Positions 1 through 5,339 of a DNA stretch of 6,773 nucleotides are shown here, one piece after another. A model generated the notes under the pieces. That model was not told the origin of the DNA. It worked only from the letters and a program-made list of their open reading frames with translations, and did not search any database. Position numbers and translations under genes: made by a program. The stretch spans positions 1-6,773 of the forward strand of contig JALHSW010000007.1 of the NCBI GenBank assembly GCA_022865365.1, read 5' to 3'. The stretch comes from Acidimicrobiia bacterium (GTDB taxonomy: Bacteria; Actinomycetota; Acidimicrobiia; IMCC26256; PALSA-555). Each line of letters starts with the position of its first letter. Position 1 is the stretch's first letter.

Positions 1-156
1 CAGACCCAGCGCCAACGTGGCAACGGCCAGACGCCGGCGCCGGTAGGTCGTGGGGGTGACCCGGCGACCGCGCGGGGTGGCACCGCGCGGCGCGTACCGA
101 GGGATCGCGGGTCCCATCGGTGCGCCAAAGCCGGGAACGGTCGTAACGGCAGCCAT
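1..156 (-). CDS. N-terminal fragment of a membrane-anchored protein divergent from lexA, probably LysM cell-division suppressor (ChiZ/DivS-like)
   Basis: Only the first 52 codons are inside the window; the gene runs off the left edge. It starts at an ATG (156-154) with a strong AAGGAG ribosome binding site nine bases upstream. The visible protein begins MAAVTTVPGF, continues with a Pro/Gly/Arg-rich stretch, then has the basic run YRRRR at residues 38-42 and the hydrophobic start LAVATLALGL at the cut end. That is a short basic cytoplasmic tail followed by one membrane helix with the rest outside. In Actinobacteria the gene divergent from lexA is often an SOS-induced LysM protein that delays division (Rv2719c/ChiZ in M. 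tuberculosis, DivS in Corynebacterium). That identity is inferred from position, topology and the shared SOS boxes; no LysM domain is visible because the gene is cut. Another small membrane protein remains possible. Confidence 0.6.
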   Translation of the reverse strand, partial: MAAVTTVPGFGAPMGPAIPRYAPRGATPRGRRVTPTTYRRRRLAVATLALGL

Positions 157-165
157 CTTGGAGAG

Positions 166-171
166 CTCCTT
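166..171 (-). promoter_or_regulatory. Ribosome binding site of the divergent membrane-protein gene
   Basis: On the minus strand the sequence is AAGGAG, nine bases before the ATG at 156. It is the strongest Shine-Dalgarno match in the window and settles the start codon. A perfect 11-base palindrome, TTGGTAACCAA (170-180), abuts it on its upstream side. Confidence 0.7.
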
Positions 172-185
172 GGTAACCAACGTCT

Positions 186-237
186 CGAGTCGATGTCTCG
201 AGTCGATGTCTCGGGTCGATGTTGCGGGTCGATGTCG
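186..237. repeat. Four 13-bp tandem repeats in the leader of the divergent gene
   Basis: There are four head-to-tail 13-base units: 186-198 and 199-211 are identical (CGAGTCGATGTCT), 212-224 reads CGGGTCGATGTTG, and 225-237 reads CGGGTCGATGTCG. The invariant core is CG-G-GTCGATGT. The array lies 30 bases upstream of the membrane-protein start and about 90 bases from the nearest SOS box. If the predicted promoter at 343-371 is right, the array is transcribed as part of the 5' untranslated leader. A unit of 13 bases does not fit a coding repeat. It may be a slipped-strand minisatellite or a multi-site protein or RNA binding element; the sequence does not say which. Confidence 0.85.
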
Positions 238-328
238 TTGTCCGCCAAGCGAACCACGGGGGTGTGACAGCTACGTCGGCCCCCCGTATCTCGAGCGGCT
301 CGGGGACTCGGGGCCTTTCTTGACGCCC

Positions 329-340
329 GAACTCCTGTTC
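329..340. promoter_or_regulatory. SOS box 1 (LexA operator), perfect
   Basis: GAACTCCTGTTC is an exact GAAC-N4-GTTC palindrome, and CGAACTCCTGTTCG extends it to 14 bases. It covers the predicted transcription start of the leftward gene (about 336), so LexA bound here would block that transcript. Confidence 0.85.
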
Positions 341-342
341 GT

Positions 343-371
343 ATCCAAGCAGAACATCTGTTCGACGTCAA
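343..371 (-). promoter_or_regulatory. Candidate promoter of the divergent gene
   Basis: On the minus strand there is a consensus -35, TTGACG (371-366), a 17-base spacer, and a weaker -10, TTGGAT (348-343). The -10 has T where the conserved second A is expected. SOS box 2 fills the spacer, box 3 abuts the -35, and box 1 covers the expected start near 336. This placement supports a LexA-repressed promoter. The transcript would have a leader of about 180 bases that includes the 13-bp repeats. A promoter closer to the gene cannot be excluded. Confidence 0.4.
352..363. promoter_or_regulatory. SOS box 2 (LexA operator), perfect
   Basis: GAACATCTGTTC is an exact GAAC-N4-GTTC palindrome. It lies in the -35/-10 spacer of the candidate leftward promoter. 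Confidence 0.85.
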
Positions 372-383
372 GAACATTTGTTC
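372..383. promoter_or_regulatory. SOS box 3 (LexA operator), perfect
   Basis: GAACATTTGTTC is an exact GAAC-N4-GTTC palindrome with an A/T-rich centre, which is typical of high-affinity actinobacterial and Bacillus SOS boxes. It adjoins the -35 of the leftward promoter and lies 24 bases upstream of the predicted lexA -35. Confidence 0.88.
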
Positions 384-396
384 GGGAATTCCGGGC

Positions 397-408
397 GAAC
401 AGGTGTTT
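397..408. promoter_or_regulatory. SOS box 4 (LexA operator), one mismatch
   Basis: GAACAGGTGTTT keeps the left half-site and has one mismatch in the right half (GTTT for GTTC). With flanks it reads CGAACAGGTGTTTG, which fits the relaxed mycobacterial form CGAAC-N4-GTTYG. Its right end overlaps the predicted lexA -35 (407-412), so it is well placed for autorepression. Confidence 0.65.
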
Positions 409-435
409 GCCCCGAACACGTGATCGTGGTACCGT
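407..435 (+). promoter_or_regulatory. Predicted lexA promoter giving a leaderless transcript
   Basis: There is a -35 TTGCCC (407-412), a 17-base spacer and a -10 TACCGT (430-435), which fits the actinobacterial TANNNT pattern. Counting seven bases past the -10 puts the start of transcription at 442, the A of the lexA ATG. No Shine-Dalgarno sequence precedes the ATG, as expected for a leaderless mRNA, which is common in Actinobacteria. Candidate SOS boxes 4 and 5 lie on the -35 and in the spacer. Confidence 0.55.
414..425. promoter_or_regulatory. Possible degenerate SOS box 5
   Basis: GAACACGTGATC has a full left half-site and one mismatch in the right half (GATC for GTTC). It lies inside the spacer of the predicted lexA promoter. 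The location is right for a repressor site, but the central right half-site T that is lost is usually important, so this is a weak call. Confidence 0.35.
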
Positions 436-441
436 GACGGC

Positions 442-1071
442 ATGACCGAACAGCTGACCGACCGCCAGCGCCAGGTACTCGAGTTCATCGACGCCGAGGT
501 CCGCGAACGCGGCTACCCGCCCAGCGTCCGCGAGATCGGTGAGGCCGTCGGCCTCTCCTCCAGCTCGACGGTGCACGCACACCTGGCGGCGCTGCAGGAG
601 AAGGGCTTCCTCAAGCGGGACCCCACCAAGCCCCGGGCCTTGGAGCTCATCTACGAGTCCTCGTCCGGTGCCGCGATCGAGCGTCGCCCCGTCCGCCACG
701 TCCCCCTCGTGGGCGACGTGGCCGCCGGAGCGGGCGTGTTCGCCGACGAGAACGTCGAGGAGACGATCCCCGTCCCCGAGGACTTCACGGGTGCCGGGCA
801 GCTCTTCATGGTCAAGGTCCGGGGCGAATCGATGGTCGACGCAGGGATCCTCGACGGCGACTACGTGGTTGTCCGCTCGCAGCCCACCGCGGAGGCGGGC
901 GAGATCGTCGTCGCCGGCATCCCCGGCGACGAGGGCACGGTCAAGACGTACCTGCGCCGTCGGGGCAAGATCGTCCTGCGGCCCGAGAACCCGACGATGC
1001 CCGAGATGGTGTTCGACCCGGCCGATGTCGCGATCTACGGCAAGGTCGTCACGCTGCTGCGCCGTCTCTGA
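442..1071 (+). CDS. lexA: LexA, SOS-response transcriptional repressor and self-cleaving serine protease
   Basis: LexA represses DNA-damage genes by binding SOS boxes as a dimer. RecA filaments on single-stranded DNA stimulate it to cut itself and release the regulon. The protein has 209 residues, within the usual family range. Residues 1-70 form the winged-helix DNA-binding domain (LTDRQRQVLEFI at 5-16, recognition-helix region SSSSTVHAHL at 39-48). The S24 peptidase-like domain follows. The cleavage site is Ala95-Gly96 in VAAGAG, the nucleophile is Ser130 in RGESM, and the general base is Lys168 in TVKTY. All are intact, so the protein should be cleavable. The ATG is chosen because the family begins just before LTxRQ and because a leaderless promoter points to it. 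The gene is divergent from the membrane-protein gene, shares its SOS boxes, and converges on dapD. Autorepression is likely. Confidence 0.97.
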   Translation: MTEQLTDRQRQVLEFIDAEVRERGYPPSVREIGEAVGLSSSSTVHAHLAALQEKGFLKRDPTKPRALELIYESSSGAAIERRPVRHVPLVGDVAAGAGVFADENVEETIPVPEDFTGAGQLFMVKVRGESMVDAGILDGDYVVVRSQPTAEAGEIVVAGIPGDEGTVKTYLRRRGKIVLRPENPTMPEMVFDPADVAIYGKVVTLLRRL

Positions 1072-1092
1072 CTCGGTGCCCGCGCGACTCAG
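1068..1092. terminator. Inverted repeat over the lexA and dapD stop codons, possible bidirectional terminator
   Basis: CTGACTCG (1068-1075) and CGACTCAG (1085-1092) pair at seven of eight positions around a 9-base loop. The lexA TGA (1069-1071) lies in one arm and the dapD stop (1091-1089) in the other. No T-run follows on either strand, so it is not a classic intrinsic terminator. T-less hairpins are common at gene ends in high-GC Actinobacteria. The convergent gap is only 17 bases, so any terminator must overlap the coding ends. Confidence 0.4.
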
Positions 1093-1916
1093 GTCGCTAC
1101 GTTGTGGTCCCGCAGGATGTCGTTGAGCCGTGACTTCTCGTGGCGTTCGCCCTCGGCGAGCCGCTTCACGACGAGCACGCACGGCAACCCGAAATCGCCC
1201 CCGGCGAAGGACCGCGGCCGTGTCGCCGTCACAGCGACGCACCAGTCGGGCACCACCCCGCGGCTCAGCTCCCGACCGCTCTCGGCGTCGATCACCGGGA
1301 TCGTGCTCGTGAGGATGCACCCTGCGCCCAGCACCACGCCCTCCCCCACTCGCGCACCATCGGCGACGATGCAGCGCGACCCGATCATCGTGTCGTCACC
1401 GACCATCACCGGCGCGGCCTGCGGCGGCTCGAGCACGCCGCCGATCCCGACCCCGCCGGACAGGTGCACCCGGGCACCGATCTGGGCGCACGATCCCACC
1501 GTCGCCCACGTGTCGACCATCGTGTCCTCGCCGACGTGCGCGCCGATGTTCACGTAGCTCGGCATCAGCACGACCCCCGGCGCGAGGTACGACCCCCACC
1601 GGGCGTTCGCGCCAGGGACCGCCCGCACACCGGCCGCCGCGTAGTCGCGCTTGAGCGGGATCTTGTCGGCGTACTCGAACGGGCCGAGCTCGATCGTCTC
1701 CATCGTCGAGAGCCTGAAGAGCAGCAGGATCGCCTGCTTGAGCCACTGATGCACGACGACCTCGCCGTCGTGCATCTCGGCCACCCGGGCACCCCCGTGA
1801 TCGAGCAGGTCGATGGCCTCGTGCACGATGGTGCGAGCCTCTCCCTCAGGGAGCACCGCACCAATATCGTCGCGGTGCTCCCACAGCTCGCCGATGCGCT
1901 GCTCGAGGTCGTTCAC
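1089..1916 (-). CDS. dapD: 2,3,4,5-tetrahydropyridine-2,6-dicarboxylate N-succinyltransferase (DapD)
   Basis: DapD transfers succinyl from succinyl-CoA to tetrahydrodipicolinate, committing it to the succinylase branch of meso-diaminopimelate and lysine synthesis in the cytoplasm. The 275 residues match the length of the enteric enzyme (274). An N-terminal helical domain carries HQWLKQAILLLFR (56-68). A left-handed beta-helix of hexapeptide repeats covers roughly 105-225, including MPSYVNIGAHVGEDTMVDTW (118-137) and LSGGVGIGGVLEP (152-164). The Asp in MVDTW (135) matches the Asp implicated in catalysis. The start is GTG (1916), preceded by AAGGAG at a short spacing of four bases. The N-terminus lines up with known DapD, which favours this start. 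It is the last gene of the leftward cluster, 42 bases after dapC, whose product uses its product. The form resembles proteobacterial/Bacteroidetes DapD, not the roughly 317-residue mycobacterial type. Confidence 0.95.
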   Translation of the reverse strand: MNDLEQRIGELWEHRDDIGAVLPEGEARTIVHEAIDLLDHGGARVAEMHDGEVVVHQWLKQAILLLFRLSTMETIELGPFEYADKIPLKRDYAAAGVRAVPGANARWGSYLAPGVVLMPSYVNIGAHVGEDTMVDTWATVGSCAQIGARVHLSGGVGIGGVLEPPQAAPVMVGDDTMIGSRCIVADGARVGEGVVLGAGCILTSTIPVIDAESGRELSRGVVPDWCVAVTATRPRSFAGGDFGLPCVLVVKRLAEGERHEKSRLNDILRDHNVAT

Positions 1917-1958
1917 AGCTCTCCTTCACAGGGCCGGGCCGGGACTTCCACGCTCGGG

Positions 1959-3119
1959 TCAGCGTGCCCCGACCAGGCGCTCCAGGGCCAGTCCGAGCCG
2001 GTCGTCGGGGATGCTCAACGCCAGCCGGACGTGGCGCGCCCCCGCGGGGCCGTACAGGTCCCCCGGTGCGACGAGGAGGCCGGTCGCGGCGAGCCGGGCG
2101 GCGATGGCCCAGCCATCCTCGGCGCCGGCGCCGTCGCGCAGCCAGAGGTAGAAGCTCGAGGGCCCCCCGTCGTGGACGAGCCCGAACGCCTCGAGCGCAG
2201 GCATGCTCCGGGCCCGGCGCCTTGCGTAGCGGGCCCGCTGCTCGTCGACGTGCGCGTCGTCGCCCAGCGCGGCCGCGCCCGCGGCCTGTGCCGGCGACGG
2301 CACGATCAGACCGGCGTGCTTGCGGACCTCGCCGAGATACCGCACGAGATCGGGATCCCCGGCGACGAAGCCCACCCGGAACCCCGCCATGTTGGAGCGC
2401 TTCGAGAGCGAGTGCAGCGCCAGCACCGAGTCGTGGCTCCCCGCGAGCGCGGTCACGGGACCGACCGGATTCCCCGCATCGTCGGCGGTGAACTCCGCGT
2501 AGCACTCGTCGCTCGCGACGATCGCGCCATGACCGCGGGCCCACGAGACCGCAGCCGCCATCGCGGCAGCGGTCGCGCCGACCCCGGTCGGGTTCGACGG
2601 GTCGTTGAACCAGACGACGAGTGCCCGGGCTGCATCCTTCGCGTCCACCGCGTCAAGATCGAGGTGCCACGTCCGGTCGACCGGCACCGGGACGGGCCGT
2701 AGCCCCGCGAGCACGGCGCCCATCGCGTACGTCGGGTACGACACCTCCGGGTACAGCACCACGTCGCGGCTCGGGTCCCGCAGCGACAACATCCGAGGCA
2801 GGCTGGCCACGACCTCCTTGGTCCCGACACACGCGGTGATCGCGTCGGCACCCACCTTCACGTGGAAACGGCGGTCGATCCACGCAGCCGCTGCCGTTCG
2901 CAAGGACAGGGTGCCGATCGAGGGCGGGTAGCCGGCCGAGGAGCGCGCAGCCTCTCCGGCGGCCCGCAGGGCGACTTCGGGCGTCGGATCGACCGGCGTA
3001 CCCACCGAGCCGTCCACGATCCCGCCAGGGGCGGCGTCCGCGATCCCCCGCAGCTCCGCCAGGCGGTCCTGCGGGTACGGCGGGGGTACGAAGCCGGGGC
3101 CGGGCCGCGACTTCGCCAT
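1959..3119 (-). CDS. dapC: N-succinyldiaminopimelate aminotransferase (DapC, actinobacterial type)
   Basis: This PLP-dependent class I/II aminotransferase is expected to convert N-succinyl-2-amino-6-oxopimelate to N-succinyl-LL-diaminopimelate with glutamate as amino donor. It has 386 residues. VDGSVGTPVDP (35-45) is a typical N-terminal substrate-side motif of actinobacterial DapC. CVGTKEVVASLP (97-108) is the phosphate-binding region. NDPSNPTG (172-179) carries the Asn near the PLP ring, DECYAEF (204-210) the Asp that pairs with the pyridine nitrogen, and SLSKRSNMAGFRVGF (237-251) the Schiff-base Lys240. Arg365 in VRLALS should bind the substrate carboxylate. The ATG start has only a weak AGGT upstream. 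The specific substrate is inferred from the subgroup motifs and from dapD lying immediately downstream; the fold family alone would not fix it. It follows hflX after 64 bases. Confidence 0.88.
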   Translation of the reverse strand: MAKSRPGPGFVPPPYPQDRLAELRGIADAAPGGIVDGSVGTPVDPTPEVALRAAGEAARSSAGYPPSIGTLSLRTAAAAWIDRRFHVKVGADAITACVGTKEVVASLPRMLSLRDPSRDVVLYPEVSYPTYAMGAVLAGLRPVPVPVDRTWHLDLDAVDAKDAARALVVWFNDPSNPTGVGATAAAMAAAVSWARGHGAIVASDECYAEFTADDAGNPVGPVTALAGSHDSVLALHSLSKRSNMAGFRVGFVAGDPDLVRYLGEVRKHAGLIVPSPAQAAGAAALGDDAHVDEQRARYARRRARSMPALEAFGLVHDGGPSSFYLWLRDGAGAEDGWAIAARLAATGLLVAPGDLYGPAGARHVRLALSIPDDRLGLALERLVGAR

Positions 3120-3183
3120 GCGGCGAGGCTACCTGGGTCCCTTGGCCACGGATGCCGCCGCCCACCGGCGAAGGCAGTCGTGG
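3120..3183 (-). other. hflX-dapC intergenic gap
   Basis: This 64-base gap is the longest within the leftward cluster. It holds a small inverted repeat, CGCCG-CCCAC-CGGCG (3156-3170), without a T-run, and a weak AGGT ribosome-binding stretch before dapC. I see no convincing promoter. The hairpin could tune how much dapCD is read through from upstream, but the stem is short and such stems are frequent in GC-rich DNA. Confidence 0.3.
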
Positions 3184-4491
3184 TCACTCACGCACCAGGA
3201 ACTCCCGGAAACGCCCTGCGTCGGCCTCCTCGAGTCGGGCGCGCACCCGCATCCCGCCGTCGGCGTGCACCTCGACGAGTACCTCGCCGTCGCGATGCAG
3301 CGCCGCGAGCACGTCGCCCCGGTCATACGGCACGACGAGCTCGACCGGCGGCGACAACGCCCGGAGCCGGTCACCGATCGCCGCGACCAGGCGGTCGATG
3401 CCCTCCCCGGTGCGGGCCGACGCGGAGATCGCGCGGTTGCGCGCGAGCTCACGCACCCGATCGGGGTCGGCCGTGTCGATCTTGTTCACCACGAGCAGCT
3501 CGGGGATCTCCCCGGCGCCGATCTCGTCGAGCACACCCCGCACGGCTTCGATCTGGGACTCCGCGTCGGGCGCCGTCGCGTCGACGACGTGCACGAGCAG
3601 ATCCGCATCGCGCACCTCGTCGAGCGTGGAGCGGAACGCCTCGACGAGCTGGTGCGGGAGCCGGCGGACGAACCCCACCGTGTCGGAGCACAGCACCGTC
3701 TCCCCGCCCGGGAGCCGTAGTCGCCGTGTCGTGGGGTCGAGCGTCGAGAACAGCCGGTCCTCGACGAGGACGTCGGAGCGGGTCAGATGGTTCAGCAGGG
3801 TGGACTTCCCGGCGTTCGTGTAGCCGACGAGTGAGATCGTCGGCACACCGCGACGGTGTCGAGCCTTGCGCTGGGTGGCCCGGGTGCCGGCGGCGCGCAC
3901 GAGATCGTGCTCGAGCTTCGTGACCCGCTTCTGGATCCGTCTCCGGTCGACCTCGAGCTTCGTCTCCCCCGGTCCCCGGCGGGTCCCGATGCCGCCTGCC
4001 TGCTGGCTCAGCTCGACACCCCGGCCGCGGAGTCGGGGCATCAGATACCGGTACTGGGCGAGCTCGACCTGGAGCATCCCGACCTGGCTCGTCGCGTGCT
4101 GGGCGAAGATGTCGAGGATCAGCGCGACGCGGTCAACCACGTCGACCTTCAGCAGCTGCTCGAGGTTGCGCTGCTGGGCCGGCGTGAGCTCGTCGTCGAA
4201 CACGACCACATCGACGTCGAGCGAGTCGACGAGCTCGCGCAGCTCATCGACCTTGCCCTTGCCCACGTAGGTCGCAGAATCGGGTCGGTCGCGGCGCTGG
4301 AGCACGGTCTCGAGCGGATCGGCTCCCGCAGTGTCGGTGAGCAGCGCGAGCTCCGCGAGGGAGCGCTCGGCGTCCTCGAGTCCGTGCGATCCGACGCCGG
4401 TACCGACGAGAAGGGCCCGCTGGCGCAGGACCTCGAGATCGACCTCGGTCGCGGTGAGCCGCCGGCGCCCACGACCGACGGTCCGGCTCAC
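3184..4491 (-). CDS. hflX: GTPase HflX, ribosome-associated
   Basis: HflX is a GTPase that binds the 50S subunit and, in studied bacteria, splits stalled or heat-damaged 70S ribosomes; in mycobacteria it is linked to hypoxia and macrolide response. The 435-residue protein has the full family layout. The N-terminal HflX domain (about 25-140) includes YVGKGKVDEL (75-84) and the DDELTPAQQRNLE motif (99-111). The Gly-rich linker GRGVELSQQAGGIGTRRGPGE lies at 156-176, followed by a coiled-coil stretch at about 178-200. The G domain has G1 GYTNAGKS (223-230), G2 TLDPT (250-254), G3 DTVGF (270-274), G4 NKID (336-339) and G5 SAS (357-359). All nucleotide-binding motifs are intact. The start is GTG, overlapping the dapF stop as GTGA, so translation is probably coupled. 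Adjacency to dapF and miaA is a known actinobacterial arrangement. Confidence 0.96.
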   Translation of the reverse strand: MSRTVGRGRRRLTATEVDLEVLRQRALLVGTGVGSHGLEDAERSLAELALLTDTAGADPLETVLQRRDRPDSATYVGKGKVDELRELVDSLDVDVVVFDDELTPAQQRNLEQLLKVDVVDRVALILDIFAQHATSQVGMLQVELAQYRYLMPRLRGRGVELSQQAGGIGTRRGPGETKLEVDRRRIQKRVTKLEHDLVRAAGTRATQRKARHRRGVPTISLVGYTNAGKSTLLNHLTRSDVLVEDRLFSTLDPTTRRLRLPGGETVLCSDTVGFVRRLPHQLVEAFRSTLDEVRDADLLVHVVDATAPDAESQIEAVRGVLDEIGAGEIPELLVVNKIDTADPDRVRELARNRAISASARTGEGIDRLVAAIGDRLRALSPPVELVVPYDRGDVLAALHRDGEVLVEVHADGGMRVRARLEEADAGRFREFLVRE

Positions 4492-5339
4492 TCCCCGCCC
4501 CCCACGAGCGTCTGCTCGTCGACCTCGGTGTCGAAGACGTGGGCGACCGGTCCTCCGAGCAGCACCGTCTCGCCGAGCGTGACAGAGAGCTCACCGCCCC
4601 GCACCCGAACCACCGTGTCCGCTCCGACGATGCCCCGCCGGTGCGCGACGGCCGCGGCCGCACACGCGCCGGTCCCGCACGACAGGGTCTCCCCGACACC
4701 GCGCTCCCACACCCGCATGTCGATCCCGCCCCGGGCGTTGGGGGCGACGAACTCCACGTTGGTGCGGTTCGGGAAGCGCTCGTCGACCTCCAGGTGTGGA
4801 CCGTGCTGGGCCACCCGGGCTGCGTCGACGTCGTCGACGAGGAGCACCAGATGTGGGTTGCCCATCCCCGCGGCGTCGCCGCGGTAGGTGGTGCCGTGGA
4901 ACGTCGCTTCCAGGTCGAAGGCGCTCGGCGCGTCCAGGGGGATCGACGCGGGCTCGAACGTCACCGGTCCCATGTCGACGGCGGCGGAGCGCAGCTCGCC
5001 GCCCTCGACCAGGAGCGACATCGTGCGGCGACCACCATCGGTCTCGACCACAAGCCTCCCGGAGAGCCCGAGACCCTCGCGCACCGCGACCCAGGCGAGA
5101 CAGCGGATGCCGTTGCCACTCATCTCGGCGATGCCGCCATCGGCGTTGCGGAGCTCCATCGTGCAGTCGGCGCCGTCGGTGCCCGGCAGCAGCGTGATGA
5201 GACCGTCGGCTCCGATACCACGGTGCCGGTCGCAGACGGCGAGCGCGAACGCCTCGTCGGCCCCCGCAGCCCCGTCGCGGGCGACCGCGACAAGGAAGTC
5301 GTTCCCTGTCCCGTGGAGCTTGCTCAGGTGCACCGTCAT
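4488..5339 (-). CDS. dapF: Diaminopimelate epimerase (DapF), first catalytic Cys replaced by Ser
   Basis: DapF interconverts LL- and meso-diaminopimelate without cofactor, using two cysteines as acid and base. From the ATG at 5339 the protein has 283 residues, a normal length. Both DapF half-domains are recognisable: KLHGTGNDF (7-15), RHRGIGADGL (38-47), NADGG (65-69), GMGNPHLV (158-165), RTNVEF (192-197) and ERGVGETLSCGTGACA (212-227). Cys221 is the expected second catalytic cysteine. The first site, normally CGNG, reads MSGNGIRC: Ser74, with a Cys six residues later at position 80. The ATG is preferred because it overlaps the miaA stop as ATGA, with GGAG three bases upstream. A GTG at 5348 would add three residues but lacks a ribosome binding site. 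The 3' end overlaps hflX by four bases. Identity as a DapF-family protein is secure; full epimerase activity is likely but not shown. Confidence 0.93.
   Translation of the reverse strand: MTVHLSKLHGTGNDFLVAVARDGAAGADEAFALAVCDRHRGIGADGLITLLPGTDGADCTMELRNADGGIAEMSGNGIRCLAWVAVREGLGLSGRLVVETDGGRRTMSLLVEGGELRSAAVDMGPVTFEPASIPLDAPSAFDLEATFHGTTYRGDAAGMGNPHLVLLVDDVDAARVAQHGPHLEVDERFPNRTNVEFVAPNARGGIDMRVWERGVGETLSCGTGACAAAAVAHRRGIVGADTVVRVRGGELSVTLGETVLLGGPVAHVFDTEVDEQTLVGGGE

Noticed and set aside
186..237. CRISPR-like array
   Set aside because: The units are 13 bases, directly adjacent with no spacers, so this is a simple tandem repeat.
320..347. Possible second lexA promoter, TTGACG (320-325) with TATCCA (342-347)
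   Set aside because: The -35 is good, but the -10 lacks the final T and the spacer is 16. The 407-435 promoter fits better and explains the missing ribosome binding site. It remains a weak alternative.
50..445. Plus-strand open frame across the lexA upstream region
   Set aside because: It crosses the opposite membrane-protein gene, the 13-bp repeats and the SOS boxes, and has no family resemblance.
271..1320. Open frame of 349 codons on the minus strand, opposite lexA
   Set aside because: It runs through the SOS boxes and both lexA promoter elements and is antisense to a complete LexA with all catalytic residues.
1140..2702. Open frame of 520 codons on the plus strand, opposite dapD and dapC
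   Set aside because: It is antisense to two well-supported enzymes. Its composition is Arg/His/Asp/Pro-rich with no motif, as expected from the complementary frame of GC-rich codons. It has no ribosome binding site I can defend.
3156..3170. Hairpin CGCCG-CCCAC-CGGCG as an intrinsic terminator between hflX and dapC
   Set aside because: The stem is only five bases with no T-run, which is expected by chance in GC-rich DNA. It is noted only as part of the gap.
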